Source: Pseudomonadota bacterium (lineage in GTDB: Bacteria > Myxococcota_A > UBA796 > SXON01). Taken from it: 64,000 bases of DNA. Positions 18,309-26,870 of the stretch are shown here, piece by piece. Under the pieces are notes generated by a model that did not search any database, had not been told where the DNA came from, and saw nothing but the letters and a program-made list of their open reading frames with translations. The position numbers and the translations under genes were made by a program. The stretch is taken from contig JAUXTN010000038.1 of the NCBI GenBank assembly GCA_030684355.1, positions 1 through 64,000 of the forward strand, written 5' to 3'. How positions within the stretch are numbered: position 1 is the first letter of the stretch; every line of letters begins with the position of its first letter.

Positions 18309-19700
18309 TTAGCGCGCCGAGGTGTCCTCGACGCCGCAGCAGCTCACGGTGATCGTGACGGCGTCGCTGACGGAAGCGCCGGTACAGTCGGTGACCGTGA
18401 GGTCGAACTCGTACTCGGTCTCCTCGCACTCGGCGGGCTCCACCGCGGTCGCGTCCTCGAGCGTCACGTTGGTGACGAGGCTCGTGGCGTCGGCGATCGT
18501 GGCGTCGCTGTTCGAGGTGGTCCAGGCGATGGTCAGCGGGTCGCCGTCGGCGTCCGTGACGGTGGCCGTGGAGCCCAGCGAGTAGGTCATGGTGGCGCAA
18601 TCTTCGCAGTCGTACGTGTACCCGCTCTCTACGCAGGTCGTGGACCCGCCGTCCAGCGTGGTGTCGGTACCCGCCGTGATCGTGGGGCGCTCGTTGCTGC
18701 GCCGCTCGGCGGCCGAGAGCGTCATCAGGTCCGGCGTGGACCAGTTGGTGCCGTCGGTCACCGCGCAGGAGATGACGTACTCGCCCGCCACGTCCGGGTA
18801 GAACGTGGGGCGCATCGCCGTGCGGTCGGAGAAGGTCGCGTTGCCGACCGTCGAGCCGGCCGGCTTGGTCTGGACTTCCCACACGTACTGCAGGGGGTCG
18901 CCGTCCGGGTCGGCGGAGGCGGAGCAGTCGAGCTGGATGGTCGTGCAGTCCTCGCCGGCGGGCTGGTCGTCGCCGGCGTTCGCCACGGGCGCGTTGTCGT
19001 CGCCGAGGGCGGTGACGGTGACGGCGTCCGAAACCGAGCGCGCCAGGCCGTTGTTCACGACGAGGTTCAGCACGTAGACGCCCTTGAGGTCGGGCGTGAA
19101 GGTGCCGGACACGGTGTCCGCGCCGGAGATCGTGCTCACCGTGGAGGCGGTGGGCTTGTCCACGACGGTCCACCCGTAGGTGAGGGTCCGGCCCTGGGGA
19201 TCGTAGCTGAGCGCGCCGTTGAGCGTGACGAGCGTACCCACGTCCGCCACGATGTCCGTGCCCGCGTTCGCGACGGGGACGGTCTCGGGATCCTCGACCG
19301 TGACGATCACGTAGTCGGGGTCGGACTCGAGGCCGCCGGCGTCGGTCACGGTGAGCTTGACGACGTAGGTGCCGACGGCGTCCGGCGAGAACGTGGTCGA
19401 CAGGGCCTCGACCGTGTGGTTCGCGCCGAACGGGGCCTCACGCGTCGTGAGCGAGGAGCCTTCCGGCACGTGGTCGAACGACCAGTGGAACGTGATCACG
19501 TCCCCATCCGGATCGCTCGACGCGGCGCCGCTCAACGCAACCGCGGTGTCCGCGCTCTGCGTGATGGCCTCGCCGGCTTCGGCGATGGGCTTGTGATTGA
19601 CGGCGGCCGGGGTGTCGGTGTCGCCGGAGTTGTCTTTGTCGGTGCCGTCCGTACAAGCCGGGAGCACGGCGAACATCGCCAGAAAGAGAGACGTGCGCAT
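18309..19700 (-). CDS. PKD-repeat lipoprotein
   Basis: A 463-residue predicted lipoprotein (MRTSLFLAMFAVLPAC, lipobox LPAC) with a short Asp/Thr-rich spacer. Four PKD-like Ig-fold repeats begin near KPIAEAGEAI, VPVANAGTDI, APVANAGDDQ and RPTITAGTDT; each carries SSDPDGD- or YDPQGR-like turns and the strand VGTYVVKLTVTD. The last repeats are Cys-rich (CEDCATM). PKD domains usually mediate protein or carbohydrate contacts outside the cell. It is 9 nt downstream of another PKD lipoprotein of similar design. Confidence 0.85.
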   Translation of the reverse strand: MRTSLFLAMFAVLPACTDGTDKDNSGDTDTPAAVNHKPIAEAGEAITQSADTAVALSGAASSDPDGDVITFHWSFDHVPEGSSLTTREAPFGANHTVEALSTTFSPDAVGTYVVKLTVTDAGGLESDPDYVIVTVEDPETVPVANAGTDIVADVGTLVTLNGALSYDPQGRTLTYGWTVVDKPTASTVSTISGADTVSGTFTPDLKGVYVLNLVVNNGLARSVSDAVTVTALGDDNAPVANAGDDQPAGEDCTTIQLDCSASADPDGDPLQYVWEVQTKPAGSTVGNATFSDRTAMRPTFYPDVAGEYVISCAVTDGTNWSTPDLMTLSAAERRSNERPTITAGTDTTLDGGSTTCVESGYTYDCEDCATMTYSLGSTATVTDADGDPLTIAWTTSNSDATIADATSLVTNVTLEDATAVEPAECEETEYEFDLTVTDCTGASVSDAVTITVSCCGVEDTSAR

Positions 19701-19709
19701 CGGGGGCTC

Positions 19710-21080
19710 CTAAGGGCTGTACTCGCCGGTGCAGGTGTAGGTGACGTTGACCGAGTCAGTGTCGGTGTCGGCGCAGTCGCTCACGGCGAGGGAGACTTCC
19801 CAGGTGCGAACCAGCGACACGTTGTAGGACGAGGCGAAGGCCGGGGTCAGCACTTCCGTGACCGGGGCGTACCGGGACGCGATGGTCAGCTCGCCCGTGG
19901 GATCGGTCCACAAGAAGTCGACGTCGTCGCCGTCGACGGGGTCATCGGAGGCGCTGCCGTCGAGCTCGACGTCCTCGGCGGGGCAGTCTTCGCACGTGAA
20001 GATGTACGAGGCGGTGTCGCACTCGGTCGTCACGTTGATGGTCTGGTCGGCGCCGGCGTTCGCGATGGGGGCGTTGTTCGCCGACGCGTCCGAGAACGTG
20101 TAGCTGACGATGTCGGGCGCCGAGACGTTCGTGCCGTCGCTCACGCGGAGCTCGAACGTGTAGGTGCCGACCACGTCCCAGCGGAACACGGGGTTCGGCA
20201 GCTGGGCGTCGTCGAGCGCGCCCGCCGAGCCCGAGGGCGCGGTGAGGAGCGACCAGGCGTAGGTGAGCGGGGCGCCTTCGGGGTCGTAGCTGCCGTAGCC
20301 GTCGAGCTCGAAGTTCTGCTCGGTGCAGGGCGAGAGCGCACCGCTGTCCCCGGCGTCCGCGATGGGCGGGGAGTCGGTGGACTCGACCGTGATGCTGCAG
20401 AAGTCGGCCGTGGACCAGTTGCTCCCGTCGGTCACCGCGAGGCCGACGACGAAGACGCCGGCGCAGTCCGGGACCACGGAGGGGCTCACCGTGCTCGCGT
20501 TGTAGAGGTCCGTCGGGTTGAGCGCGGAGCAGTCGGGGGCCGACGAGACGGTCCACTGGTACTCGAGCGCGGCGCCCTCGGGGTCACTGGAGCCGGACCC
20601 GTCGAGATCCACGCGCTCGTTCACCGAGGCGGTGAGGTTCGGGCCGCAGTTGGCCAGCGGCGCGGCGTTGCCCGACGCCACCGTGACCACGATGAAGTCC
20701 GCCGCGGAGGTGTCCCCCGTGGAGTCGGCGGCCGTGACGGAGAGCACGTAGGTGCCCACCACGTCCGGCATGAAGGTCGGCGCGGCCGGGTCGGTCAGGT
20801 CGAGGTCACCCGTGTCGATCGCGGAGTCGACCGGGGCCGACTCGACGGCCCAGGAGAGGTCGGCTTCCTCGCCCTCGAGGCACACGGTGCCGGTCGCGGT
20901 GGGTGCTGCGGCGGTGCCGAGCACGATGGAGAGATCCGCCGAGCCGGCGACGGTCGGCCCGGCGCAGGTCGGCGCCGTGTCATCCGCGTTCGGATCGACC
21001 TTGGGGCCGAAGAGGTCGCAACCCGCCAGACCGAGCAGGGGCAGCAGCAGGAGCGCGGAGACGCGGAGGGTTGGAGTCAT
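19710..21080 (-). CDS. PKD-repeat lipoprotein, first gene of the operon
   Basis: A 456-residue predicted lipoprotein (LLGLAGC lipobox). PKD-like repeats are seen at APLANCGPNLTASV, PPIADAGDSGALSP and APIANAGADQTINV, each with SSDPEGA- or YDPEGAPLTYAWSL-like turns and a VGTYVLSVTAADS-type strand. Cys residues recur as in the downstream paralogue (CEDCPAED), suggesting both arose by duplication. ATG 21080 is chosen over an in-frame ATG 17 codons upstream because only it gives a lipoprotein signal and it has a GGAG site. A sigma-70-like promoter lies at 21142-21171. Confidence 0.85.
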   Translation of the reverse strand: MTPTLRVSALLLLPLLGLAGCDLFGPKVDPNADDTAPTCAGPTVAGSADLSIVLGTAAAPTATGTVCLEGEEADLSWAVESAPVDSAIDTGDLDLTDPAAPTFMPDVVGTYVLSVTAADSTGDTSAADFIVVTVASGNAAPLANCGPNLTASVNERVDLDGSGSSDPEGAALEYQWTVSSAPDCSALNPTDLYNASTVSPSVVPDCAGVFVVGLAVTDGSNWSTADFCSITVESTDSPPIADAGDSGALSPCTEQNFELDGYGSYDPEGAPLTYAWSLLTAPSGSAGALDDAQLPNPVFRWDVVGTYTFELRVSDGTNVSAPDIVSYTFSDASANNAPIANAGADQTINVTTECDTASYIFTCEDCPAEDVELDGSASDDPVDGDDVDFLWTDPTGELTIASRYAPVTEVLTPAFASSYNVSLVRTWEVSLAVSDCADTDTDSVNVTYTCTGEYSP

Positions 21081-21141
21081 GCGGCGGGCTCCGGCGGTGG
21101 ACGGGGGGAGGGCGCCGTGTGAGGCACCCAAGCGGTGAGGT

Positions 21142-21171
21142 AGTGTACGGATGGGATCGGGTAGCCGTCAA
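21142..21171 (-). promoter_or_regulatory. Sigma-70-like promoter for the PKD lipoprotein operon
   Basis: On the reverse strand TTGACG (21166-21171), an 18-nt spacer and TACACT (21142-21147) predict a start near 21135 and a leader of about 55 nt before ATG 21080. Confidence 0.45.
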
Positions 21172-21186
21172 CAACATCTTGACAGC

Positions 21187-21969
21187 ATGTGCAGACGAGG
21201 CCTGTTTTCTGCGTGTGTCGTGGCGACGGCATTGTTGAGCGGTGCGGCCCGTGGACAGGACTGCTGGCAGCCGGACGCACTGTCTCTCCCCGCCGTCCAG
21301 ATCGCAAGCACTTCCTTCTCGGCCACCGCGAGCGTCGACGGCGGCACCTCGTACGTCCCGACGTTCCGTGCTGGTGCGAGGGACCGGCTCGTGTCGTCGA
21401 TCGCCGCGTCCGTACGCTTCGCGCCCGTCGAGCTCCGGGCGAGCTGGGGCTGGCTGGTCGACTCCAGCGTCGCGGGCGGCGTGGTGCACGGCCCCGGGGA
21501 TCTGCGCCTCGGCACGGTGGTCACGCTCGCGCACCCCGGGAACTTCGACTTCACCGCGGGGTGGGAGGTCAAGCTTCCGAACGCCGCCGACGAGGGCGAG
21601 CTCGGCACCGACGAGACGGACATGAGCTTCGGCGCCACCGCGGGCTGGCGGCGGGGGGAGCTGGAGGCCCGGCTCGGCGTCGGCCTCGCCGTGCTCGGCA
21701 ATCCGCTCCGGTTCGCCAACCAGGACGACGTGCCGATGGCGCGCGCCTCCCTGGGCTGGTCCCGCGGCGGGTGGGCGGTGATCGGGCGCGCCTCGGTGGA
21801 CGCCCCGACGGCACGCAACCCCATCCGGTCCGAGGGAGACGTCGCGTTGCGGATGGGAAAGCGATGGTTCGGGGTTGTCCATGGCGGGGGCGGGTTCGCG
21901 CCTGCGTCCGCGGATTGGCACGCCGGACTGGGCGTCGGCTTCGCGTCGGCCCTTCCCGGCGGCCGGTAG
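21187..21969 (+). CDS. Predicted outer-membrane barrel protein
   Basis: A 260-residue protein with a Sec signal (CVVATALLSGAARGQ) and no lipobox. The mature part is made of alternating amphipathic strands (VRFAPVELRASWGWLVD, DLRLGTVVTLAHPGNFDFTAGWEVKLP, LEARLGVGLAVLG), as in beta-barrels of the outer-membrane protein or transporter type. It is transcribed divergently from the PKD lipoprotein operon, with about 105 bp between them. ATG 21187 gives the signal peptide; an in-frame ATG 12 codons upstream adds a charged N-terminus. Function unknown. Confidence 0.7.
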   Translation: MCRRGLFSACVVATALLSGAARGQDCWQPDALSLPAVQIASTSFSATASVDGGTSYVPTFRAGARDRLVSSIAASVRFAPVELRASWGWLVDSSVAGGVVHGPGDLRLGTVVTLAHPGNFDFTAGWEVKLPNAADEGELGTDETDMSFGATAGWRRGELEARLGVGLAVLGNPLRFANQDDVPMARASLGWSRGGWAVIGRASVDAPTARNPIRSEGDVALRMGKRWFGVVHGGGGFAPASADWHAGLGVGFASALPGGR

Positions 21970-22019
21970 GGTGTTTAGCCATGCCCCGCGTCGACGGGTG
22001 GCCCGTCGTGGAGACGAAA

Positions 22020-22670
22020 ATGGCCTTCTTCGACTTTCTGCTCGGCGGTGCCGGTGGCCAAATGAAGCGGCACGCGCGCCGCATCGCGAACCGCGACGCC
22101 CAGGCGGAGGACCGCGAGGCGTCCGCCCATTGGCTCGCGGAGAAGGGCACCGAGGAGGCCCTCCTCGCGATGTGCTCCCGGTTCGCGCTCCAGTTGGAGC
22201 ACGGGCTGAAGGACCGCAAGGAGAAGGACATCGTGTTCGAGCTCCTCGCCGAGCACGGCCCGCGCGGCGCCGCGGTGGCCCGCCGGTGGGCGACCGAGAA
22301 CCCGAACTTCCACCACGCCGTGCGCCTCGTCGAGCGGATCGAGGGGCCCGAGGCGGCGGTGGGCCTCCTGCTCGACCTGTTGGAGGCCGAGCAGGTCGAC
22401 CAGGAGTTCAAGCCCGAGAAGAAGCGCAACCTGCTGATCTCGTTGGCCGAACGTCGCAGCGCCAAGATCGTCGAGAGCGCGCAGCGCTTCCTCACCGACT
22501 TCGACGAGGGCGTGCGGCACGCCGCCATCGAGGCGCTCGCGGCCCAGGAGGGGGACGCCGCGCTCCCGCACCTCGCCCGCGCCCTCCAGGAGCCCAAGGA
22601 GGAGAGCACCCGCATCCGCGGCCGGCTGGTGGAGATCTTCCAGCAGCGGAAGTGGCCGCTCCCTTCGTAG
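22020..22670 (+). CDS. HEAT-repeat-like protein
   Basis: A 216-residue cytoplasmic protein made of helical pairs. The third quarter, FLTDFDEGVRHAAIEALAAQ followed by DAALPHLARALQEP, is a canonical HEAT/PBS-lyase-type repeat, so the protein is an alpha-solenoid scaffold. It begins MAFFDFLLGGAGG after GGAG at ATG 22020. An in-frame ATG at 21981 lies 8 nt after TAGGGT and could be a leaderless alternative start adding 13 residues. Partner unknown; it follows the barrel gene by about 50 nt and may be co-transcribed. Confidence 0.75.
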   Translation: MAFFDFLLGGAGGQMKRHARRIANRDAQAEDREASAHWLAEKGTEEALLAMCSRFALQLEHGLKDRKEKDIVFELLAEHGPRGAAVARRWATENPNFHHAVRLVERIEGPEAAVGLLLDLLEAEQVDQEFKPEKKRNLLISLAERRSAKIVESAQRFLTDFDEGVRHAAIEALAAQEGDAALPHLARALQEPKEESTRIRGRLVEIFQQRKWPLPS

Positions 22671-22715
22671 CCCTCCGGCGCTGACGATGGACAGGCCGTG
22701 CGCCAACCGGCTCGG

Positions 22716-24305
22716 CTACTCGACGCCCATCTGGCGGAGGCGTGCCCGGGCGAGCGGTGCGGCCGGGCCGTCCTCGGCGACGCGCAGGTACGCGCGGTAG
22801 TGGAACGCCGCCTTCCGGGTGTCGGCGGCGCCGAACGACAGGTTCGCGAGGTTGAGGTGCGCGATCGGGTCGTCCGGGCACACCCGCAACGTGGACGCGT
22901 ACCGCGCCGCGGCCGCGCCCGGGTTCCCGGCGTCCGCGGCGAGCTTTCCGAGGTTGTTGTGGGCGGCGCACGCGCGCGGGTCCGCGTCGAGCACCTCCTC
23001 CCACGCCGCCCGGGCGCCCGCCGGGTCCCCCGACTCGGCCCGCACGATGCCGAGGTTGATTCGCGCGTCGGTGTCGTCGGGATCGAGCGCCGCGGCGCGC
23101 GCGTAGGCGGGCTCGGCCTCGCGGAAGCGGCGCGCGAGGCGCAGGGCGTCCCCGTAGCCGTACCAGGCCCGGGCGCTCTCCGGGTAGCGCGCGGCGGCCC
23201 CGGCCCAGAGGGTGGTCTCGTCCGCCCACACGCGGTTCCGCGCGACCGTGGCGACGAGCAGCACCGGCACCAGCGCCCAGGCGGGCCGGAACGCGGGGAG
23301 CGACGCGACGACCGCGAGGATCAGCGCGTACCCGGCGAGATAGGCGCGGTGCTCGGCCATCGTCTCCACGAGGGGGATCGCGGAGGAGGGGAGGAGCCAG
23401 GCGGCCCAGAGTACGAGGGTGAACGCCTGGAGAGCGGCCGTCGACCCGGGCGCCGCCGTGCGGGCCCGCCACACGAGCACGCCGCTGACGCCGAGCCACG
23501 CCAGGAGGGCGACGACGCCGAGGGCGCGCGGCACGCCGGGGTGGTCATGGAGGATCGACTGCCCGATCGGCAGGATCCAGAGCCCCAGGTAGCGGGACCA
23601 CACCTCCGCCTGGCACAGGACCTGGGCGATCGCGGACCGCGGCAGCTCCGGGTCGGGCCAGCCGTACATCCCGAGCCGGAGCGCCGCAGCCGCGGCCCCG
23701 GCGGCCCAGAGAACGAGGTGATCGCGCCACCGGGGGGACGGCACGAGCCAGCGGTCCACGGCGAGCAGCGCCACGGGCAGGAGCAGGCCGAGCTCCTTCG
23801 TGAGGAGCGCCGCCGCGACGGCCGCGAGGGCGACGCCACGCGTGTGCCGCACGCCGTGGCGGTGGTCGATCCACGCGGTGATGGCCACGAGCCAGGCGGT
23901 GGCCTCCAGGGCGTCGGAGCGGCCGGTGATGTAGGTGACGGCGTCGGTCGTGAGCGGGTGGAGCGCCCAGAGGCTCGCGACGAGCGCGGCGCGGGTCGGC
24001 GTGACGAGCCGGGAGGCCAGCCGCCACGCCAGGAGCGCGTTGGTGGCGTGGAGCGCGACGGAGAGCACGTGGTAGCCGAACGGATCGAGCCCCCCGAGCC
24101 GCCAGTTGAGCGCGTACGTGGCGATGAGGAGGGGGCGGCTCGTGTTGTAGCGGGCGATGGCGCCGATGTCGTCGAGCCAGCGGATGGTCCGGTTGCCGAC
24201 CACCTCGATGCGATCGTCGTAGGTGAAGGGCGCGTGGAGCGCGGGGATCCACGCCACGACGATGGCGACGACGAGCAGGGCGGCGCCGAGCCAGCGGCGA
24301 CTCAC
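22716..24305 (-). CDS. TMTC-like membrane protein with C-terminal TPR repeats
   Basis: A 529-residue protein. The first two thirds are about ten hydrophobic helices with the early loop FTYDDRIEVVGN and a TGRSDALE motif, as in TMTC/DUF1736-type proteins related to PMT O-mannosyltransferases (GT-C fold; the DD in the first loop is the expected catalytic position). The last 170 residues are TPR-like helices (ARAWYGYGDALRLARRFREA, AAHNNLGKLAADAGNPGAAA). GTG 24305 overlaps the preceding stop as GTGA. It is coupled to a GT4 glycosyltransferase, which suggests a shared role in glycan or glycoprotein assembly. Confidence 0.8.
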   Translation of the reverse strand: MSRRWLGAALLVVAIVVAWIPALHAPFTYDDRIEVVGNRTIRWLDDIGAIARYNTSRPLLIATYALNWRLGGLDPFGYHVLSVALHATNALLAWRLASRLVTPTRAALVASLWALHPLTTDAVTYITGRSDALEATAWLVAITAWIDHRHGVRHTRGVALAAVAAALLTKELGLLLPVALLAVDRWLVPSPRWRDHLVLWAAGAAAAALRLGMYGWPDPELPRSAIAQVLCQAEVWSRYLGLWILPIGQSILHDHPGVPRALGVVALLAWLGVSGVLVWRARTAAPGSTAALQAFTLVLWAAWLLPSSAIPLVETMAEHRAYLAGYALILAVVASLPAFRPAWALVPVLLVATVARNRVWADETTLWAGAAARYPESARAWYGYGDALRLARRFREAEPAYARAAALDPDDTDARINLGIVRAESGDPAGARAAWEEVLDADPRACAAHNNLGKLAADAGNPGAAAARYASTLRVCPDDPIAHLNLANLSFGAADTRKAAFHYRAYLRVAEDGPAAPLARARLRQMGVE

Positions 24306-25423
24306 GCCCGCACCGCGTCGTAGACGCGCTGGTGGGCGGCCGCGACCTCTGCGTAGCCGAGGTGGCGCGCGATGTAGCGGCGGCCGCGCTCCACCATGCC
24401 GCGGGCGGCGTCGCGGTCGGACAGCAGCGTCCGGAGCGCGCCCCGCAGGGCCTCCACGTCCCCGCCCGCCACGAGCAGCCCCGCGCCGGCCTCTCCGATG
24501 AGCTCGCCGCACCCGCAGTCACCGCCCACGACGACCGGCGCGCCGCACATGAGCCCCTCCAGCGGCACGAGCCCGAACACCTCGTGGGTCGACGGGTAGG
24601 CGAGCACGTCGGCATCCACGAGCAGCGCGAGCCGATCCGGCCCCTCGAGCGTCCCCGCGTGAAAAACCCCTCCCGGCACGTCCATCCCGCGGGCCGGCCC
24701 GGCGAGCACGAGCCGCGCATCCCCCATCGCCGCGCCCGCGAACGCCCGCACCAGCGTGTCGACGCCCTTCCGCGGCGTGATCTGGCCCAGGTACGCGACG
24801 ATCGGGGCGTCGCCGAGGCCGTGCGCGGCGCGGAAGGTGCCGCGCGGGGGCAGCTCGTCGAACTCCTCGAGCCAGAGCCCGTTCGGGATGCGCGCCACGC
24901 GGTCGCCGTGCACGCCGGCGGCGAGCACCTGGCGCACCTCGGCGCGGCTGGTCGCGATGACGCGATCCGCGCTCGCGGGCACGTGCCCGTCGAACAGGGC
25001 GTCCCAGAGCCGCTTGAGCCCGACCTTGCGCTCGATGCGGGGCAGCGTGCCGTGCGGGGTGAGGACCACGGGGAGGCCGGCGGCGCGCGCCCCGCGGAAC
25101 GCCTGGACGTTGAGCAGGTTCCGATGGGCGTGGAGGTGGACCACGTCGACGTCGGCGAGCGGCGGCGTCCCCATCGGGAGGTAGAGCTGGTGGGACCACG
25201 CGAGGCGGTTCGAGGCCACGCGGCTCACGACGACCTCGACGCCGTCGAGGTGGTGGCGGGCCGGCACGGGCGCCCGCCGCGTCGCGTCGTAGACGTCGGT
25301 GGTCCACACGCGCACGTCGAGCCCGGCGCGCACCTGGGCCCTCGCGAGCCCGTGCACCGCGCGCGGGATCCCGCCGTAGGCCCAGGTGGGTGGGTAGCAG
25401 GGCGTGACGTGCAGGACGCGCAT
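24302..25423 (-). CDS. Glycosyltransferase, GT4 family
   Basis: A 373-residue GT-B fold enzyme. It starts with the acceptor-domain motif HVTPCYPPTWAYGGI, has the linker IPNGLWLEEF, the donor-domain start IVAYLGQITPRKGVDTLVRAF, and the E-x7-E motif in EVFGLVPLEGL, all typical of retaining GT4 transferases using nucleotide sugars. It lacks a signal peptide and membrane spans, so it acts at the cytoplasmic face. It is the first gene of a coupled pair with the TMTC-like protein. Sugar specificity cannot be read from sequence. Confidence 0.9.
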   Translation of the reverse strand: MRVLHVTPCYPPTWAYGGIPRAVHGLARAQVRAGLDVRVWTTDVYDATRRAPVPARHHLDGVEVVVSRVASNRLAWSHQLYLPMGTPPLADVDVVHLHAHRNLLNVQAFRGARAAGLPVVLTPHGTLPRIERKVGLKRLWDALFDGHVPASADRVIATSRAEVRQVLAAGVHGDRVARIPNGLWLEEFDELPPRGTFRAAHGLGDAPIVAYLGQITPRKGVDTLVRAFAGAAMGDARLVLAGPARGMDVPGGVFHAGTLEGPDRLALLVDADVLAYPSTHEVFGLVPLEGLMCGAPVVVGGDCGCGELIGEAGAGLLVAGGDVEALRGALRTLLSDRDAARGMVERGRRYIARHLGYAEVAAAHQRVYDAVRA

Positions 25424-25461
25424 CGGTGTGGCGGTCGCAGGCTACCGCCTCGGCGGCGCGC

Positions 25462-25490
25462 TTGCACGGCCGCGGGGGAGGGACTACTCT
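25462..25490 (+). promoter_or_regulatory. Sigma-70-like promoter of the small Cys-rich lipoproteins
   Basis: TTGCAC (25462-25467), a 17-nt spacer and TACTCT (25485-25490) predict transcription from about 25497, leaving a 14-nt leader with GAGAGG before ATG 25511. Confidence 0.45.
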
Positions 25491-25510
25491 CCGCGGCCGA
25501 GAGGCAGCCC

Positions 25511-25876
25511 ATGCGCGCGATCACTCCCCTGCTCGTCCTCGTAGCCGTCCTCGCCACGGGCTGCGGTCCCGACTGCTACAGCTCCTGCGAGAAGATCTTC
25601 GGGGACAGCTCCGGCGAGTGCGACATCCAGATCCCCGGCAAGGTCGGGGAATCCGGGCGGCAGGACATGATTTCGCAGTGCGTGTCGCACTGCGAGCGGG
25701 CGATGCGCCGTAACGGGGACGTGGGCGATTACACTCCCAACGAGCGCGCCAGCGGCGATGACGACATCTCGCTCGAGAACGAGAAGCAGGCCGCGCTCTG
25801 GATGGACTGCGTGGCCGAGACCAGCTGTGACAATCTCAACAGCAACTACTGCGCACCCGTGAAGAACTACCCGTAA
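25511..25876 (+). CDS. Small Cys-rich lipoprotein
   Basis: A 121-residue predicted lipoprotein (MRAITPLLVLVAVLATGC). Eight Cys in the mature part (CYSSCEKIF, GECDI, QCVSHCERAM, DCVAETSCDN, YCAP) imply several disulfides in a small helical domain. Not a family I can name, but the pattern C-x3-C-E-K is shared with the next gene product, so the two look like tandem paralogues. The downstream gene starts 2 nt after the stop. Confidence 0.7.
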   Translation: MRAITPLLVLVAVLATGCGPDCYSSCEKIFGDSSGECDIQIPGKVGESGRQDMISQCVSHCERAMRRNGDVGDYTPNERASGDDDISLENEKQAALWMDCVAETSCDNLNSNYCAPVKNYP

Positions 25877-25877
25877 C

Positions 25878-26144
25878 GTGCTGCTCTTCCTGCTCCTGAC
25901 CGCCTGCCAGCCCACTTGTGACCAGGTGTGCGAGAAGCTCGTCGAGTGCGACGATGTCGGCACCGAGCGCATCAGCGCGACCGAGTGCGCGGACCAGTGC
26001 AACGAGCAGAAGCTGCTCTACGCGCGCTGGTCCGACACCCAGTTGCGCGAGGCCTTCGACGACGAGCTCGAATGCATCTACGACGCCACGTGCGACGAGG
26101 TGGCGGAAGGCGTCTGCTACAACGAGGACGTCTGGTCGTTCTAG
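25878..26144 (+). CDS. Small Cys-rich lipoprotein, paralogue of the gene before it
   Basis: An 88-residue predicted lipoprotein starting at GTG 25878, with a minimal signal (MLLFLLLTAC). The mature part has C-x3-C-E-K, ECADQCNE, LECIYDATCDE and VCYNE, the same C-x3-C-E-K opening as its neighbour. It overlaps the convergent thiamine gene by 4 nt. The very short signal makes the start less certain, but the Cys pattern and operon position support it. Confidence 0.65.
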   Translation: MLLFLLLTACQPTCDQVCEKLVECDDVGTERISATECADQCNEQKLLYARWSDTQLREAFDDELECIYDATCDEVAEGVCYNEDVWSF

Positions 26145-26797
26145 GCGCGTTCCGGAGGATCCGGGCCGAGCGCGGAGCCGTTCCCCGACCGCTCCCCGGC
26201 CGCGCCCCACGCTGAACGCCAGGCGTTGACGGCCTCCGCGACGTCGCGGGCCCCGAAGATCCCGCCCATGCCGGCCACTCCGAGCGCCCCCGCGGCCCGG
26301 CAGAGCGCCACGCGCGTGGGATCGACGCCGCCGAGCGCGACGGCGCCGCCGACCCCCAGCACGCCGACGCCGAGCGGGGGCCGGGTGTCCGTCGGCTTCG
26401 ACGGCGACCGCCAGATCGGGGAGAGGAGCGCCCAGTCGGCCCCCGCGGCGCACGCCCGGCGGACCTCCTCGGGGGAGTGGGCGCTCACGCTGAAGCCGCG
26501 GGCGGGCCCGCGCTCCGAGCCTGACCGGGGATCCCGGACCGAGTCCGCCGAGGCGCATCCGGATGCCGGCGGCACGTCGCTCGCGAAGTGGAGGCGCACG
26601 GGCAGCTCGGCGGCCAGGGCGACCGCGCCGGGCATGCGCGCGTGGAGGACGAGCCGATGCGGCCACGCCTCGGCGATCGGGGCGAGGCCGGCGGGGAGCG
26701 CGGCTTCCCGGACGATGACGTGGTCGATGCCCGCGGCGAGCGCGGCGCGCACCCTCCCCAGGAGGTCGTCGCCGCCGCAGGTGATGCCGACGATCAT
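26141..26797 (-). CDS. ThiE/TenI-family protein
   Basis: A 218-residue TIM-barrel protein of the thiamine phosphate synthase/TenI family. It shows the opening IVGITCGGDDL, VRLHFASDVPP at the place of the ThiE HxG motif, GFSVSAHSPEEV, and GADWALLSPIWRSPSKP, the phosphate-loop region where ThiE has GPxxxTxTK. Key ThiE residues for pyrophosphate binding are not clearly present, so it may be a TenI-type thiazole tautomerase rather than the synthase. It lies downstream of thiG in the same direction, supporting a thiazole role. No good ribosome site precedes ATG 26797, and a palindromic element fills the gap to thiG. Confidence 0.7.
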   Translation of the reverse strand: MIVGITCGGDDLLGRVRAALAAGIDHVIVREAALPAGLAPIAEAWPHRLVLHARMPGAVALAAELPVRLHFASDVPPASGCASADSVRDPRSGSERGPARGFSVSAHSPEEVRRACAAGADWALLSPIWRSPSKPTDTRPPLGVGVLGVGGAVALGGVDPTRVALCRAAGALGVAGMGGIFGARDVAEAVNAWRSAWGAAGERSGNGSALGPDPPERA

Positions 26798-26815
26798 GGA
26801 GGGTCGGAGGGGCAC

Positions 26816-26853
26816 GGGGGGGGCGTTGCGGGGGGGCTCCGCCCCCCCGCCCC
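26816..26853. repeat. Dispersed palindromic element, copy 1
   Basis: The core GGGGCGTTGCGGGG is followed by a perfect 9-bp stem CGGGGGGGC-TCC-GCCCCCCCG (26829-26849). The same core plus hairpin occurs at 35734-35764 (reverse) and 57117-57147. Here it lies between thiG and the ThiE/TenI gene and could attenuate transcription. Confidence 0.7.
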
Positions 26854-26870
26854 AAGATTCCGAGTCCCCA

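Noticed and set aside
21178..21183. TTGACA as -35 box of the barrel gene at 21187
   Set aside because: No -10-like hexamer at the right distance, and the start codon would lie between the two elements.
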